Origin: an uncultured Eubacteriales bacterium
Lineage (GTDB): Bacteria; Bacillota; Clostridia; Christensenellales; QALW01
Direction: 5' to 3'
DNA: 46,487 nucleotides
NCBI GenBank assembly: GCA_900552055.1
Contig: URYI01000005.1
Location: 1-46,487, forward strand
Under the pieces are notes generated by a model that worked only from the letters and a program-made list of their open reading frames with translations, was not told the origin of the DNA and did not search any database. How positions within the stretch are numbered: position 1 is the first letter of the stretch; each line of letters starts with the position of its first letter. Made by a program: the position numbers and the translations under genes. Positions 23,231 to 32,584 of the stretch are shown piece after piece.

Positions 23231-25870
23231 ATGAGCGAGGAAATTATTGACGTATCAAAGCTTTCGGATATGATGCAGCAGTATATGACAATTAAGGAGA
23301 ATTATTCGGACTGCCTGCTCTTTTTCCGGCTGGGCGATTTTTACGAGCTGTTTTTTGACGATGCTGTATTGGCTTCAAGGGAGCTTGAGCTTACCCTTAC
23401 CGGCCGGGACTGCGGCCTGGAGAAGCGGGCGCCTATGTGCGGCGTGCCCTATCACAGCGTGGATACCTATCTTCAGCGCCTGATAAGCCGGGGGTATAAA
23501 GTAGCGGTCTGCGAGCAGCTTACCGACCCTAAGCAGAGCAAGGGCCTGGTAGAACGGGGAGTTGTCCGCATAATCACTCCGGGCACGGTCATGGAGCAGA
23601 GCATGCTGGATGATAAGACCAACAATTATGTCTGCGCCGTTAATTTCGGCCCAAAGCATATAGGCTTCGCCTGGGCGGATGTTTCTACAGGCGACTTTTA
23701 TACAACTGAATTTGACAATACTCCGCAGATGGAAGAGCTTGTGGACATGATAGGCGCTGTCAATCCCAGCGAGCTACTTACCGAAGGCAATTCGGAACAA
23801 TTAGAGGGCATCCTTTCGCTGCGCTTTTCGGGACGCAGATTTAATTTTACCCAGGTGCCCCGCAGCAATTTTGATTACGACAGGTCTTACCGCAGCCTGT
23901 GCGGCCATTTCAAGGTGCGCAATCTTTCCGGCTTTGATATTTCTTCCCTTATAGAGGGCGTAGGGGCCGCGGGCGCGCTGCTGGCCTATTTGTATGAAAC
24001 CCAGAAAGCAGATTTAAGCCATATCAGCCGCATACACTATTACAACAAGAGCCTTTATATGCAGCTGGACGCCAATACCCGCAGGAATCTGGAAATTACT
24101 GAAACTATGATGTGGCGCAGCAAAAAAGGCTCTCTTTTGGATGCGATTGATTTAACCCTTACCCCTATGGGAGGGCGGAAGCTCAAGCTTTGGCTGGAGC
24201 AGCCCCTAAGGGATGCGGAGGCCATAAGAAAACGGCTGGCCGGCGTTGATACCCTGTTTAAGGATTACAATTTAAGGGAATATGTGTCCGAACGACTTAA
24301 AGAGATATACGATATTGAAAGGATGGCTGCCAAGGTGGCGGAGAACCGCATTAACCCGCGGGAATGCGTCAGCCTGAAAAAATCCCTGAAGCGGCTGCCG
24401 GAGATAACCTCCCAGTATACCCAGTGCGAGGATGGTCTTGTACGCGAGCTTATAGGAGAGATAGACCCGCTGGAGGATATATTCCATTTACTGGATGCCG
24501 CTATAGTCGATCAAGAGACTCCCGTTCTGATTACCGAGGGAGAGCTTATAAAGGAGGGTTATAGCGAGGAGCTGGACGACCTGCGCGCTATTGAAGGGAA
24601 CAGCACGGCCTATATCCTTTCTCTTGAAAATGCCGAGCGGGAACGGACGGGTATTAAGAGCCTGAAAATAAAGCATAATAAGGTGTTCGGATATTTCATA
24701 GAGGTTTCTAAAAGCTATCTGGATCAGGTGCCCTATGATTACATAAGAAAGCAGACCATAGCCAACGGCGAAAGGTTCGTTACGACCGAGCTTAAGCAGC
24801 AGGAGGAAAAGCTGAGGAATGTGCAGGAGCGCATTGTGCAGATGGAATATGATTTATTTATACAGCTGCGCGACGAGCTTGCGCACCATCTTGAGCGGCT
24901 CCAGAAAACTGCTAGGGCGGTGGCGGAACTGGATGTAATCTGCGCCTTTGCGAGCTTGGCGGCGGATAAAAATTATACAATGCCCATTATTAACGAGGAG
25001 GGGCGCATTCAGATAACTGACGGCAGGCATCCGGTGGTGGAAAATTCCCTGAAGCAGAACCGTTTTGTGCCGAACGACGCGCTGCTGGACAATGAGGACA
25101 ACCGCTTTATGGTGATAACCGGCCCCAATATGGCGGGTAAAAGCACTTATATGCGGCAGGTGGCCATTATTACCTTACTGGCTCATATAGGGTGCTTTGT
25201 GCCGGCGGCCAGGGCGGATATATCCATAGTGGACAGAATATTTACCCGTGTGGGCGCCTCGGACGATTTGGCCAGCGGCCAGAGCACCTTTATGGTGGAG
25301 ATGAATGAAGTGGCGGTAATATTGAATAACGCCACCCGTTCCAGCCTGGTCATACTGGATGAAATAGGAAGGGGAACAAGCACCTTTGACGGCCTGAGCA
25401 TAGCGTGGGCGGTTACTGAATATCTGGCTGATAAAAATATTATAGGAGCTAAAACTCTTTTTGCCACACATTACCATGAGATAAGCGAGCTGGAGGGGCG
25501 TATAGACGGAGTTAAGAATTATTTTATCGGGGTGCGCGAGCACGGCGACCAAATAATTTTTATGCGCAAAATACTTCGAGGCAGCTCGGATAAAAGCTTC
25601 GGCATACAGGTTTCCCGGCTGGCGGGTCTGCCTGAACCGGTTATAAAAAGAGCCTCTGAAATATTAAAGCGGCTGGAGGATGCGGATATAAGCAAGTCCC
25701 AGATAAGCGCCAATATTTTCGGCGAGGCGGAAATACCTGCTGAACCTGAGCCTTCTTCAAGCGAGGACGAGATAACCCAGCGCCTTAAGCAGATAGATAT
25801 AAACGAGCTTACCGCCAGAGAGGCGTTTAATATAGTATGCGAGCTGGCCGAAATGGCTAAAAGAAACTAA
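23231..25870 (+). CDS. mutS: DNA mismatch recognition protein MutS
   Basis: 879 aa, full MutS1. The N-terminal mismatch domain holds CLLFFRLGDFYELF, where Phe-Tyr-Glu is the FxE-type wedge. The clamp/lever region and connector are complete, and the ATPase has GPNMAGKSTYMRQ (Walker A), DEIGRGTSTFDG (Walker B/D-loop) and FATHYHE. The C-terminal tail has a short helical extension. It starts 16 nt after miaB with AAGGAGATG and is followed by mutL. Confidence 0.97.
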   Translation: MSEEIIDVSKLSDMMQQYMTIKENYSDCLLFFRLGDFYELFFDDAVLASRELELTLTGRDCGLEKRAPMCGVPYHSVDTYLQRLISRGYKVAVCEQLTDPKQSKGLVERGVVRIITPGTVMEQSMLDDKTNNYVCAVNFGPKHIGFAWADVSTGDFYTTEFDNTPQMEELVDMIGAVNPSELLTEGNSEQLEGILSLRFSGRRFNFTQVPRSNFDYDRSYRSLCGHFKVRNLSGFDISSLIEGVGAAGALLAYLYETQKADLSHISRIHYYNKSLYMQLDANTRRNLEITETMMWRSKKGSLLDAIDLTLTPMGGRKLKLWLEQPLRDAEAIRKRLAGVDTLFKDYNLREYVSERLKEIYDIERMAAKVAENRINPRECVSLKKSLKRLPEITSQYTQCEDGLVRELIGEIDPLEDIFHLLDAAIVDQETPVLITEGELIKEGYSEELDDLRAIEGNSTAYILSLENAERERTGIKSLKIKHNKVFGYFIEVSKSYLDQVPYDYIRKQTIANGERFVTTELKQQEEKLRNVQERIVQMEYDLFIQLRDELAHHLERLQKTARAVAELDVICAFASLAADKNYTMPIINEEGRIQITDGRHPVVENSLKQNRFVPNDALLDNEDNRFMVITGPNMAGKSTYMRQVAIITLLAHIGCFVPAARADISIVDRIFTRVGASDDLASGQSTFMVEMNEVAVILNNATRSSLVILDEIGRGTSTFDGLSIAWAVTEYLADKNIIGAKTLFATHYHEISELEGRIDGVKNYFIGVREHGDQIIFMRKILRGSSDKSFGIQVSRLAGLPEPVIKRASEILKRLEDADISKSQISANIFGEAEIPAEPEPSSSEDEITQRLKQIDINELTAREAFNIVCELAEMAKRN

Positions 25871-25888
25871 GCGAAAAGGAGGGGAACT

Positions 25889-27811
25889 ATGAGCGTAATC
25901 AGGCTGATGAACAAGGAGCTTGCCGAAAAGATAGCCGCCGGCGAGGTGGTGGAAAGACCGGCTTCTGTGGTTAAAGAGCTGGTGGAAAACAGCATAGACG
26001 CAAACAGCTCTGCCATTACCGTTGAGATAAAAGAGGGGGGCGTTAGTTTTATCAGGGTTACGGATAACGGCTGCGGCATATTGCCGGAGGATATGCTGAT
26101 GGCGTTTGCGCGCCATGCCACAAGCAAGCTCTATACCGAAAAAGACCTTTTTGATATAAAACAGCTGGGCTTCAGGGGGGAGGCTCTGGCGAGCATTGCC
26201 GCTGTGAGCAAAATACATATGACCAGCTGCGTGCCAGGCAGCGTATACGGCTCTGAGATAATTCTGGAGGGCGGAACAGTAATCCGCTCTAATGAGACGG
26301 GCTGCCCTTTGGGTACGAGCATTGTTGTGGAGGATTTATTCTATAATACTCCTGCGCGCCGCAAATTCCTTAAAAAGCCCTCTCAGGAAGCGGCTTACAT
26401 AGGGGATATTCTGACCCGCCTCATTTTGGCGCGGCCGGGGATTTCCTTTAAATATATCAACGACGGCAAGACCGTGCTGCACAGTCCGGGGGACGGCTCA
26501 TTAGCCAATGCCGTGCAGGCTGTATACGGCCTGGAAACGATACAAAATATGCTGCCGGTGCATTATAGCGGCGGACAGGTAGCTATAGACGGCTATATAA
26601 GCGGCGTGGAGATGGAAAAAAGCAACCGCACCTATCAGACCCTTTTTGTAAACGGGAGATATATAAAGGATTCGGATTTATCTCAAAGCGTGCAGGACGG
26701 ATATATCAACAGTATAGGAACGGGTAAATTCCCCATGTATGTGCTTAATGTTTGGGTGCCGCGCGACATGGCGGACGTTAACGTGCATCCCAATAAATTG
26801 GAGGTGCGCTTTGATGCTTCTCTTAATATTTATGAATGCGTGAGCGAAGCGGTGCGTTCCGCGCTCAGGGAATCCTTTAAGGTGCCGGAGCTGATGGAGG
26901 AGGATTATCCCGTTTCGGATGCGCCTGGGCGAACGGAAGTGACAAGAGAAGAGGAGCTCACTGAGCCTATAATGGAGGAGGAACCGGACAGCGCGGAAGA
27001 AACAGCGGATATTAACGCAGAACAGGACGAAAAAGAGCTTCGCGCTAAGGAAGCAGAAGATAACCGGGAGGATAATGAGGAAATTCCGCGGGTAGTAATT
27101 CCCGTAATGTCCAAGCCGGGGAAATTTGCGGAGAATTTCAGGGCGGTTACGGGCTTTGAGCCGCGCAGAACGCCTGTTTCCCTGCGGCCGGTTAAGGAAT
27201 TGGAGCAGCTTGCGCTGGAGGCGGATTTCCCTGAGGGAGATTATAAGCTGGTAGGTCAGATGTTTCTTACCTATATTGTGCTGGAGGACAATAATACGGC
27301 ATATATAGTGGACCAGCATGCCGCGCACGAAAGGCTGCTCTATGAGAGATTAAAAAAGCAGGTGGACCAAAGCAAGGTGGTATCTCAGCAGCTTCTGGTT
27401 CCCCAGATACTCAACCTCAATTATGCTGAAGCGCGGAAATTTGAAACGCTGAAAAAATATTTTGAGGAGCTGGGCTTTGAAATAGAGGAATTTGGTTCTC
27501 TCAGCTATGCAATAAGAGCGGTGCCTGTGCTTTTGGGCAAGCCTAATTCGGCTGAACTGATTTTATCCATGCTGGATGAAACCGAATTAGCCAAATCTCC
27601 CAAGGCTTCGGATATACTGCGGGAAAAGCTTATGCAGACGGCGTGCAAGCACGCCATAAAGGGAGGGGACCGCTTAAACGACGAAGAGATAAAGCAGCTC
27701 ATGGTGCTTATCCGTTCAGAGCAGGTTCCTCTTTCCTGCCCGCACGGACGGCCCATCCTTATAAAGCTTACCAAGCGCGAGCTGGAGAATAAATTTAAAA
27801 GGAACGAATGA
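25889..27811 (+). CDS. mutL: DNA mismatch repair protein MutL (endonuclease type)
   Basis: 640 aa. The GHKL ATPase half has IAAGEVVERPASVVKELVEN, DNGCGI and GFRGEALASI. A Glu/Asp-rich linker spans roughly 340-430. The C-terminal dimerisation half carries DQHAAHERLLYE, ACKHAIKGGD and CPHGRP, the metal-binding set of nicking MutL proteins found in bacteria without MutH. It should cut the new strand after MutS finds a mismatch. It overlaps miaA by 4 nt. Confidence 0.97.
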   Translation: MSVIRLMNKELAEKIAAGEVVERPASVVKELVENSIDANSSAITVEIKEGGVSFIRVTDNGCGILPEDMLMAFARHATSKLYTEKDLFDIKQLGFRGEALASIAAVSKIHMTSCVPGSVYGSEIILEGGTVIRSNETGCPLGTSIVVEDLFYNTPARRKFLKKPSQEAAYIGDILTRLILARPGISFKYINDGKTVLHSPGDGSLANAVQAVYGLETIQNMLPVHYSGGQVAIDGYISGVEMEKSNRTYQTLFVNGRYIKDSDLSQSVQDGYINSIGTGKFPMYVLNVWVPRDMADVNVHPNKLEVRFDASLNIYECVSEAVRSALRESFKVPELMEEDYPVSDAPGRTEVTREEELTEPIMEEEPDSAEETADINAEQDEKELRAKEAEDNREDNEEIPRVVIPVMSKPGKFAENFRAVTGFEPRRTPVSLRPVKELEQLALEADFPEGDYKLVGQMFLTYIVLEDNNTAYIVDQHAAHERLLYERLKKQVDQSKVVSQQLLVPQILNLNYAEARKFETLKKYFEELGFEIEEFGSLSYAIRAVPVLLGKPNSAELILSMLDETELAKSPKASDILREKLMQTACKHAIKGGDRLNDEEIKQLMVLIRSEQVPLSCPHGRPILIKLTKRELENKFKRNE

Positions 27812-28737
27812 TGGATGGTATTTATATTGCAGGTCCGACAGCTTCTGGAAAAAGCGGGCTGGCGGTTTCCCTTGCTTTAAAGCTGGGAGGAGAAGTAATA
27901 AACGCTGATTCCATGCAGATATACAGCGAGCTGCGCATAGGTACGGCCCGTCCGGGGCCGGAGGAGATGATGGGGGTGCCTCATCATCTTTTCGGCTTTG
28001 TGCCTCCGTTTTTGGGATATTCAGCCGCTCAATATGCTCCTGAAGCGCTTAAAACGGCTCAGGAGGTCCGCAAACGCGGAAATATCCCAATTTTCACCGG
28101 GGGTACGGGCCTTTATATGGACGCGCTGTTATATGAAATGGATTTTGGCGGAACGGCTGCTGATGAAGGATTGCGCTCCGAGCTGAAAAATTACGCGGAG
28201 CAGAGCGGCCGGGAAGCGCTGCACCGGCGGCTGGCTGAATTAGACCCGGAGAGCGCGGCTAGGCTGAACCCAAATGATGTTAAAAGGGTCATAAGGGCCA
28301 TAGAGGTTTATAAATTAACAGGCGGCGGCATAGGCGAATATTCGGTCTGCCGTAAAAAGAGGCAGGATTTCCGGCCCGTTTTAATTGGGCTGTATTCTGA
28401 GGACAGGCAATTTCTATATGACCGTATAAACGCGCGCACAGATCTTATGCTCCAAGAGGGGCTGCCTGAAGAGGCGAGGACTGTATTGGAAAAATGGCCC
28501 CAGTCCCAGGCGGCCAAGGCTATAGGCTATAAGGAATTTGCCGGCTGTTTTTCGGGAGAAATTACGTTTGAGCAGGCTGGGGAATTAATAAAGCGCAATA
28601 CCAGGAGGTACGCCAAAAGGCAGCTTACCTGGTTTAAAAGGAATAAGGATATAAACTGGATAGATATTAAAGGACTTAACGGGGAAGAGCTTCTGCAAAA
28701 GGCGCTTGATTTTATTCCTGCTGAGTATTTTAACTGA
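27808..28737 (+). CDS. miaA: tRNA dimethylallyltransferase
   Basis: 309 aa. P-loop AGPTASGKSG near the start, INADSMQIY, and the GGTGLYMDALLY segment of the family; C-terminal TRRYAKRQLTWFKR binds tRNA. It puts the dimethylallyl group on A37, the substrate of MiaB encoded upstream. It overlaps the mutL stop by 4 nt (ATGATGG). The hfq gene often found next is absent. Confidence 0.96.
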   Translation: MMDGIYIAGPTASGKSGLAVSLALKLGGEVINADSMQIYSELRIGTARPGPEEMMGVPHHLFGFVPPFLGYSAAQYAPEALKTAQEVRKRGNIPIFTGGTGLYMDALLYEMDFGGTAADEGLRSELKNYAEQSGREALHRRLAELDPESAARLNPNDVKRVIRAIEVYKLTGGGIGEYSVCRKKRQDFRPVLIGLYSEDRQFLYDRINARTDLMLQEGLPEEARTVLEKWPQSQAAKAIGYKEFAGCFSGEITFEQAGELIKRNTRRYAKRQLTWFKRNKDINWIDIKGLNGEELLQKALDFIPAEYFN

Positions 28738-28758
28738 CAAAAGCGTGAGGAGAGTTTT

Positions 28759-30030
28759 ATGGACAGGACTGGAAAAATTCTTTTAAGCAAATACGGCGTA
28801 AGCGAAAAAGCGCTTAAGATAGGGGAAGAAGCGGAAAGGGAATGCGCTTCGGTTTTTAGAGAAATAGAAGAAATGGCGGCGTATAACCAGCTTAAGGTGC
28901 TGGATGCGTTCCGGCAGTGCCGCCTTGCCCCCAATCATTTTGCGCCCAGCTACGGTTACGGCTATTCGGATGCGGGCCGGGAAAAATTAGAGGAGCTGTT
29001 TGCGCTTGTTTTTAGGGCGGAAAAGGCTATTGTGCGGCCCCAGATAGCTTCGGGCACCCATGCTTTGGCCCTGACTCTTTACGGTCTGCTGGGGCGGGGA
29101 GATAAATTGATATACGCCAGCGGACAGCCGTATGATACGCTGGAGGAAATAATAGGCTCTTCTCCGAATGATAAAGGCTCCCTCAGAGAACTGGGAGTGG
29201 AATTTGAGGCTGTTCCATGCGAAAAGGGGCTGGAGTATGATCAGATAGAGAGGGTTTGCCGGGAAAAGCGGCCCGCGGTTATTGCCTTTCAGCGTTCACG
29301 CGGCTATACCTCCCGGCCCAGCCTGTGCTGCGGGCAGCTGAAAAAAGCCTTTGAAATTGTCAGGGCTGCTTCTCCTGAAACAGTTATCATGGTGGATAAC
29401 TGCTACGGCGAGTTTGTGGAAGAATGCGAGCCCATAGAGCTGGGCGCGGATATAATTGCGGGCTCTCTCATAAAGAACCCCGGAGGCGGCCTGGCGCCTA
29501 CCGGCGGCTACATAGCGGGCAGAGCGGATCTGATTGAGAGAATAGGCTGGAGGCTTACTTCTCCCGGTATAGGATTGGAGGTAGGCTCTTATGCCGCAAG
29601 CTATATGCCTTTTTTCCAGGGGCTGTTTCTGGCGCCGCATGTTGTAGGGCAGGCTCTCAGGGGCGCGGTTTTTGCTTCAAGCATATACAGCCGCCTGGGT
29701 TATAGGGTCAGTCCTCTGCCGCATGAAAAGAGGGGCTGTATCATTCAGTCTTTGGGCTTTAACACCGCTGAGGAACTTATAGCGTTCTGCCAGGACGTTC
29801 AGAGGATGTCCCCGGTGGAGAGCCATGTGCTGCCCGAACCGTGGGATATGCCGGGCTACCAGGATAAGGTCATAATGGCCGCGGGCGCGTTTATACAGGG
29901 TTCGTCCATAGAATTCAGCGCTGATGCGCCTATCCGTGAGCCTTATACCGCTTATATGCAGGGCGGCCTGGTTTTCGAACAGGTTAAGGCGGCCGTGCTC
30001 AGGCATATAAGCGGTCTTGAAATAGATTAA
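28759..30030 (+). CDS. PLP-dependent methionine gamma-lyase family protein (YnbB/aluminium-resistance type)
   Basis: 423 aa, fold-type I PLP enzyme. SGTHALALTLYGLL (98-111) forms the cofactor phosphate site, MVDNCYGEF (211-219) carries the Asp that pairs with the pyridine N, and SLIKNPGGG (236-244) holds the predicted PLP Lys239. It belongs to the uniform group annotated as aluminium-resistance or methionine gamma-lyase-like proteins, whose reaction is not firmly known. Its place after miaA matches Bacillus ynbB. GAGGAG site before the ATG. Confidence 0.88.
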   Translation: MDRTGKILLSKYGVSEKALKIGEEAERECASVFREIEEMAAYNQLKVLDAFRQCRLAPNHFAPSYGYGYSDAGREKLEELFALVFRAEKAIVRPQIASGTHALALTLYGLLGRGDKLIYASGQPYDTLEEIIGSSPNDKGSLRELGVEFEAVPCEKGLEYDQIERVCREKRPAVIAFQRSRGYTSRPSLCCGQLKKAFEIVRAASPETVIMVDNCYGEFVEECEPIELGADIIAGSLIKNPGGGLAPTGGYIAGRADLIERIGWRLTSPGIGLEVGSYAASYMPFFQGLFLAPHVVGQALRGAVFASSIYSRLGYRVSPLPHEKRGCIIQSLGFNTAEELIAFCQDVQRMSPVESHVLPEPWDMPGYQDKVIMAAGAFIQGSSIEFSADAPIREPYTAYMQGGLVFEQVKAAVLRHISGLEID

Positions 30031-30207
30031 AATAGCGGCCCGGTTATTTTTGGGAAGCTTAAGGCAGACCGCAAAGTGAAGCGAACTGCTGGCGCGCATG
30101 CGGACAGCCTGCCGGCTGGGCCGGTGCGCTGTACAGGAGTATGCCCTTTACAAACATTCAGCGTTAGTATAAAAAGGGTAATGCGGTCAGCGGCTAACTG
30201 AATCTAT

Positions 30208-30412
30208 GTCGAAACTGTATTGCTTTTTCTCCATGTACGCCCGGCACATGCTGCCTTTGCGCCATTTAGGGCCGCAAATTCAATCATTTTTGAATTTTCG
30301 GCCACGGTCTGTGCAAATTATCCTGATTTTAAGGCGCAGACGAAAACGGGGCGCGCAGAAACGTGCGCCGGCTGAGGATAATACAGAAAATGGGCAGATA
30401 TTCCAGATGCGG
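30208..30412 (+). repeat. Structured repeat element, copy B, upstream of yicC
   Basis: Diverged copy of the element at 12702-12962. Shared words in the same order include TCCATGTACGCCCGG (30230-30244), CAGACGAA (30337-30344), GCTGA (30371-30375), GATAA (30377-30381) and GAAAATG (30386-30392). The apical hairpin is GGCGCGC-6 nt-GTGCGCC (30350-30369) instead of GCGTAC/GTACGC, so pairing is kept although the bases differ. The long outer stem is AATTATCCTGATTTT (30316-30330) with AAAATGGGCAGATATT (30387-30402), with bulges. An open frame through it is continuous with yicC but is not taken as coding. Confidence 0.6.
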
Positions 30413-30511
30413 CGCATTATCGCATTACCCATTGTTGCGCTAACGCTAAATGCTTGGCAGCAACATTTGATGCTTTTTTCAAAACAAACGCTTTTATATA
30501 TTGAAAAACTG

Positions 30512-30520
30512 TGTTATAAT
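30512..30520 (+). promoter_or_regulatory. Extended -10 promoter of the yicC-remA-gmk run
   Basis: TGT followed by TATAAT (30515-30520), with no good -35 box at 17 bp. GAGGTG (30531-30536) sits six bases before the GTG at 30542, so the leader is very short. Confidence 0.5.
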
Positions 30521-30541
30521 ATACTGAATGGAGGTGTTAGC

Positions 30542-31414
30542 GTGCTTAGTATGACCGGCTTCGGGCGCAGCGTAGTAAGCTGCGACGGCAGAGAAATCAC
30601 CATGGAAATAAAATCTGTGAACCACAGGTTTTTGGATATAGCCATCCGTGCGCCCAGGGTTCTGGGGTTTTCAGAGGAAGAAATAAAGAAACGCATAAAT
30701 CGGTATATTTCCCGCGGGCATTTGGAGGTATCTGTTCAGTACAAAAATACGCGGGAGGATAATAAGACGGTCAGCGTGGATGAAGGGCTGGCAAAAGAAT
30801 ATCTTTCGGTTTTTAATACCCTTCGGCAGTTAGGCGCTTCGGGTGAACCCGATTTAAAGCTTTTAGCGCGGATGAACGATGTTTTGACAGTTACATATGC
30901 GGAGGAGGACCGGCCTGCGGTATTGGAACTGGTATATGCGGCTGTGGATGAAGCGTGCGGCCAGATCGTGAATATGCGCAGGGCCGAGGGGGAGAAAATC
31001 CTCAGGGACATGCTCTTAAAATTAGACACGGTGCAGGAATTAGCCGGGCAGATTAAGCTCCTGAGCGAGGGCGCGGCTGAAGAGTATGGCCAAAAACTGC
31101 GCAGGCGCCTGGAGGAAATTTTAGAGGACGCCGCAGTGGACGAACAGCGTTTGGCCCAGGAGATAGCTATAATGGCCGACAGGCTGGCCATAGATGAGGA
31201 ACTTGTGCGCCTGGACGCGCATTTGAGCAGTATGAGGGATAATATCGCTCAGCAGGGGCCTTTGGGACGCAGGCTGGATTTTATTTTGCAGGAAATCAAT
31301 CGGGAAGTAAATACCATAGGCTCTAAGGCGATGGATGCCGGAATACAGAGCAGGGTAGTGGATATAAAAGGCGAATTGGAAAAGCTTCGTGAACAGGTTC
31401 AGAATATAGAATAG
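30542..31414 (+). CDS. yicC: YicC-family endoribonuclease
   Basis: 290 aa from the GTG at 30542, giving the typical start [10 protein letters not shown]; the frame is open 336 bases further upstream, through the repeat, but without a matching family sequence. Conserved parts are [28 protein letters not shown], the acidic/Arg helix ELVRLDAHL and the C-terminal [22 protein letters not shown]. Members cut RNA endonucleolytically. First gene of the long housekeeping run; remA begins 14 nt later. Confidence 0.93.
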   Translation: MLSMTGFGRSVVSCDGREITMEIKSVNHRFLDIAIRAPRVLGFSEEEIKKRINRYISRGHLEVSVQYKNTREDNKTVSVDEGLAKEYLSVFNTLRQLGASGEPDLKLLARMNDVLTVTYAEEDRPAVLELVYAAVDEACGQIVNMRRAEGEKILRDMLLKLDTVQELAGQIKLLSEGAAEEYGQKLRRRLEEILEDAAVDEQRLAQEIAIMADRLAIDEELVRLDAHLSSMRDNIAQQGPLGRRLDFILQEINREVNTIGSKAMDAGIQSRVVDIKGELEKLREQVQNIE

Positions 31415-31428
31415 CTTTGGAGGTCAAT

Positions 31429-31734
31429 ATGGGAGTAAAGCTGATTAATATAGGCTTTGGCAATATAGTTTCGGCGAGCCGGATAATAGCTATTGTCAGT
31501 CCTGAATCCGCGCCTATAAAGCGCATAATACAAGACGCACGGGACAGGGGCATGCTTATAGACGCCACCTACGGGCGCAGGACGCGCGCAGTTATTATTA
31601 CAGACAGCGACCACGTTATCCTTTCGGCTGTTCAGCCTGAGACAGTTGCTCACCGCATGGAGGCAAAATCGGGCGAGCGTATGCTCAGCGAGGATTTTGC
31701 CGAAGAGGAAGCGGAGGAAATGGCCGAATTATGA
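31429..31734 (+). CDS. remA: RemA-family DNA-binding regulator (DUF370)
   Basis: 101 aa from the ATG after GGAGG; an ATG four codons earlier is poorly placed. [21 protein letters not shown] and [24 protein letters not shown] are nearly invariant in RemA/YlzA, the activator of matrix genes in Bacillus. The C-terminal 15 residues are acidic. Position between yicC and gmk is the normal one. It overlaps gmk by 4 nt. Confidence 0.93.
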   Translation: MGVKLINIGFGNIVSASRIIAIVSPESAPIKRIIQDARDRGMLIDATYGRRTRAVIITDSDHVILSAVQPETVAHRMEAKSGERMLSEDFAEEEAEEMAEL

Positions 31735-32345
31735 GAAAGGGACTGCTTATAGTTATATCCGGCCCGTCGGGCTGCGGCAAGGGCACAATCTGCCGTGCGC
31801 TTAGAGAAAAACATCCGGAATTAAAGGTTTCGGTTTCAGTGACGACCCGCGAAATGCGCAAAAATGAAACGGAGGGCAAGGATTATTTTTTTACCAGCCG
31901 CGAAGAATTTGAGCGCATGATAAGCGAAGGAGAGCTTTTGGAGCATGCCCAGATATACGGCGGGCATTATTACGGCACTCCTAAAAAATATGTGAAGCAG
32001 ACCCTTTTGGCGGGAGACGACCTTATTCTTGAAATTGACATACAGGGAGCCTTGCAGGTGAAGGAGCGCTTTGAGGAGGGCATATTTATTTTTCTGGTGC
32101 CTCCCAGCATGGCGGAGCTGCACAGGCGTTTGGTTGAAAGGGGCCGGGAAGCGCCCGAGCTTATAATGGAGCGCTTTAAGGCTGCCTATGAGGAAATGAA
32201 TTTTATCAGCCGCTATAATTACGTTATTACAAACGATAAGGTGGAAGAAGCGGTATGCAAGATAGAAGCTGTTATAACTGCCGAGAAATGCAGGGTGCAG
32301 CGCAATGAAGAATTATTAAGCGAGCTTTTAGAGGGAGGAATATAA
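31731..32345 (+). CDS. gmk: Guanylate kinase
   Basis: 204 aa. P-loop [10 protein letters not shown] (9-18), GMP-binding [19 protein letters not shown], and [10 protein letters not shown]. Phosphorylates GMP to GDP. Coupled to remA by ATGA and followed by rpoZ two bases after its stop. Confidence 0.97.
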   Translation: MRKGLLIVISGPSGCGKGTICRALREKHPELKVSVSVTTREMRKNETEGKDYFFTSREEFERMISEGELLEHAQIYGGHYYGTPKKYVKQTLLAGDDLILEIDIQGALQVKERFEEGIFIFLVPPSMAELHRRLVERGREAPELIMERFKAAYEEMNFISRYNYVITNDKVEEAVCKIEAVITAEKCRVQRNEELLSELLEGGI

Positions 32346-32347
32346 TT

Positions 32348-32563
32348 ATGAATTGTCCTAATACTACTCAGATGCTTACAAAGGCGGAATGCAAATATGA
32401 GCTTGTCAGCGTGGTTTCCAAGCGCGCGAAGCAGCTGATTGACGGAGCGCAGCCCCTTATTGACTGCGGGGGCGAGGAGGTAAAGCCTGTTATCGTAGCT
32501 ATTAACGAGCTTTATCAGGACAAATATGCCTTTCATCATACCCAGGATGGCAATCAGGCGTAA
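32348..32563 (+). CDS. rpoZ: RNA polymerase omega subunit
   Basis: 71 aa. KYELVSVVSKRAKQL matches the conserved omega helix that embraces the beta-prime C-terminus, followed by KPVIVAINELYQDKY. Starts after GGGAGGAATATA. In many Firmicutes coaBC lies between rpoZ and priA; here priA follows after 21 bp. Confidence 0.93.
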   Translation: MNCPNTTQMLTKAECKYELVSVVSKRAKQLIDGAQPLIDCGGEEVKPVIVAINELYQDKYAFHHTQDGNQA

Positions 32564-32584
32564 GCTGCTGTTTGAGGAAGCCGG

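Noticed and set aside
30206..30541. N-terminal extension of yicC to 402 residues
   Set aside because: It translates the repeat and a promoter region; YicC proteins begin at the MTGFGR motif and the ribosome site sits before 30542.
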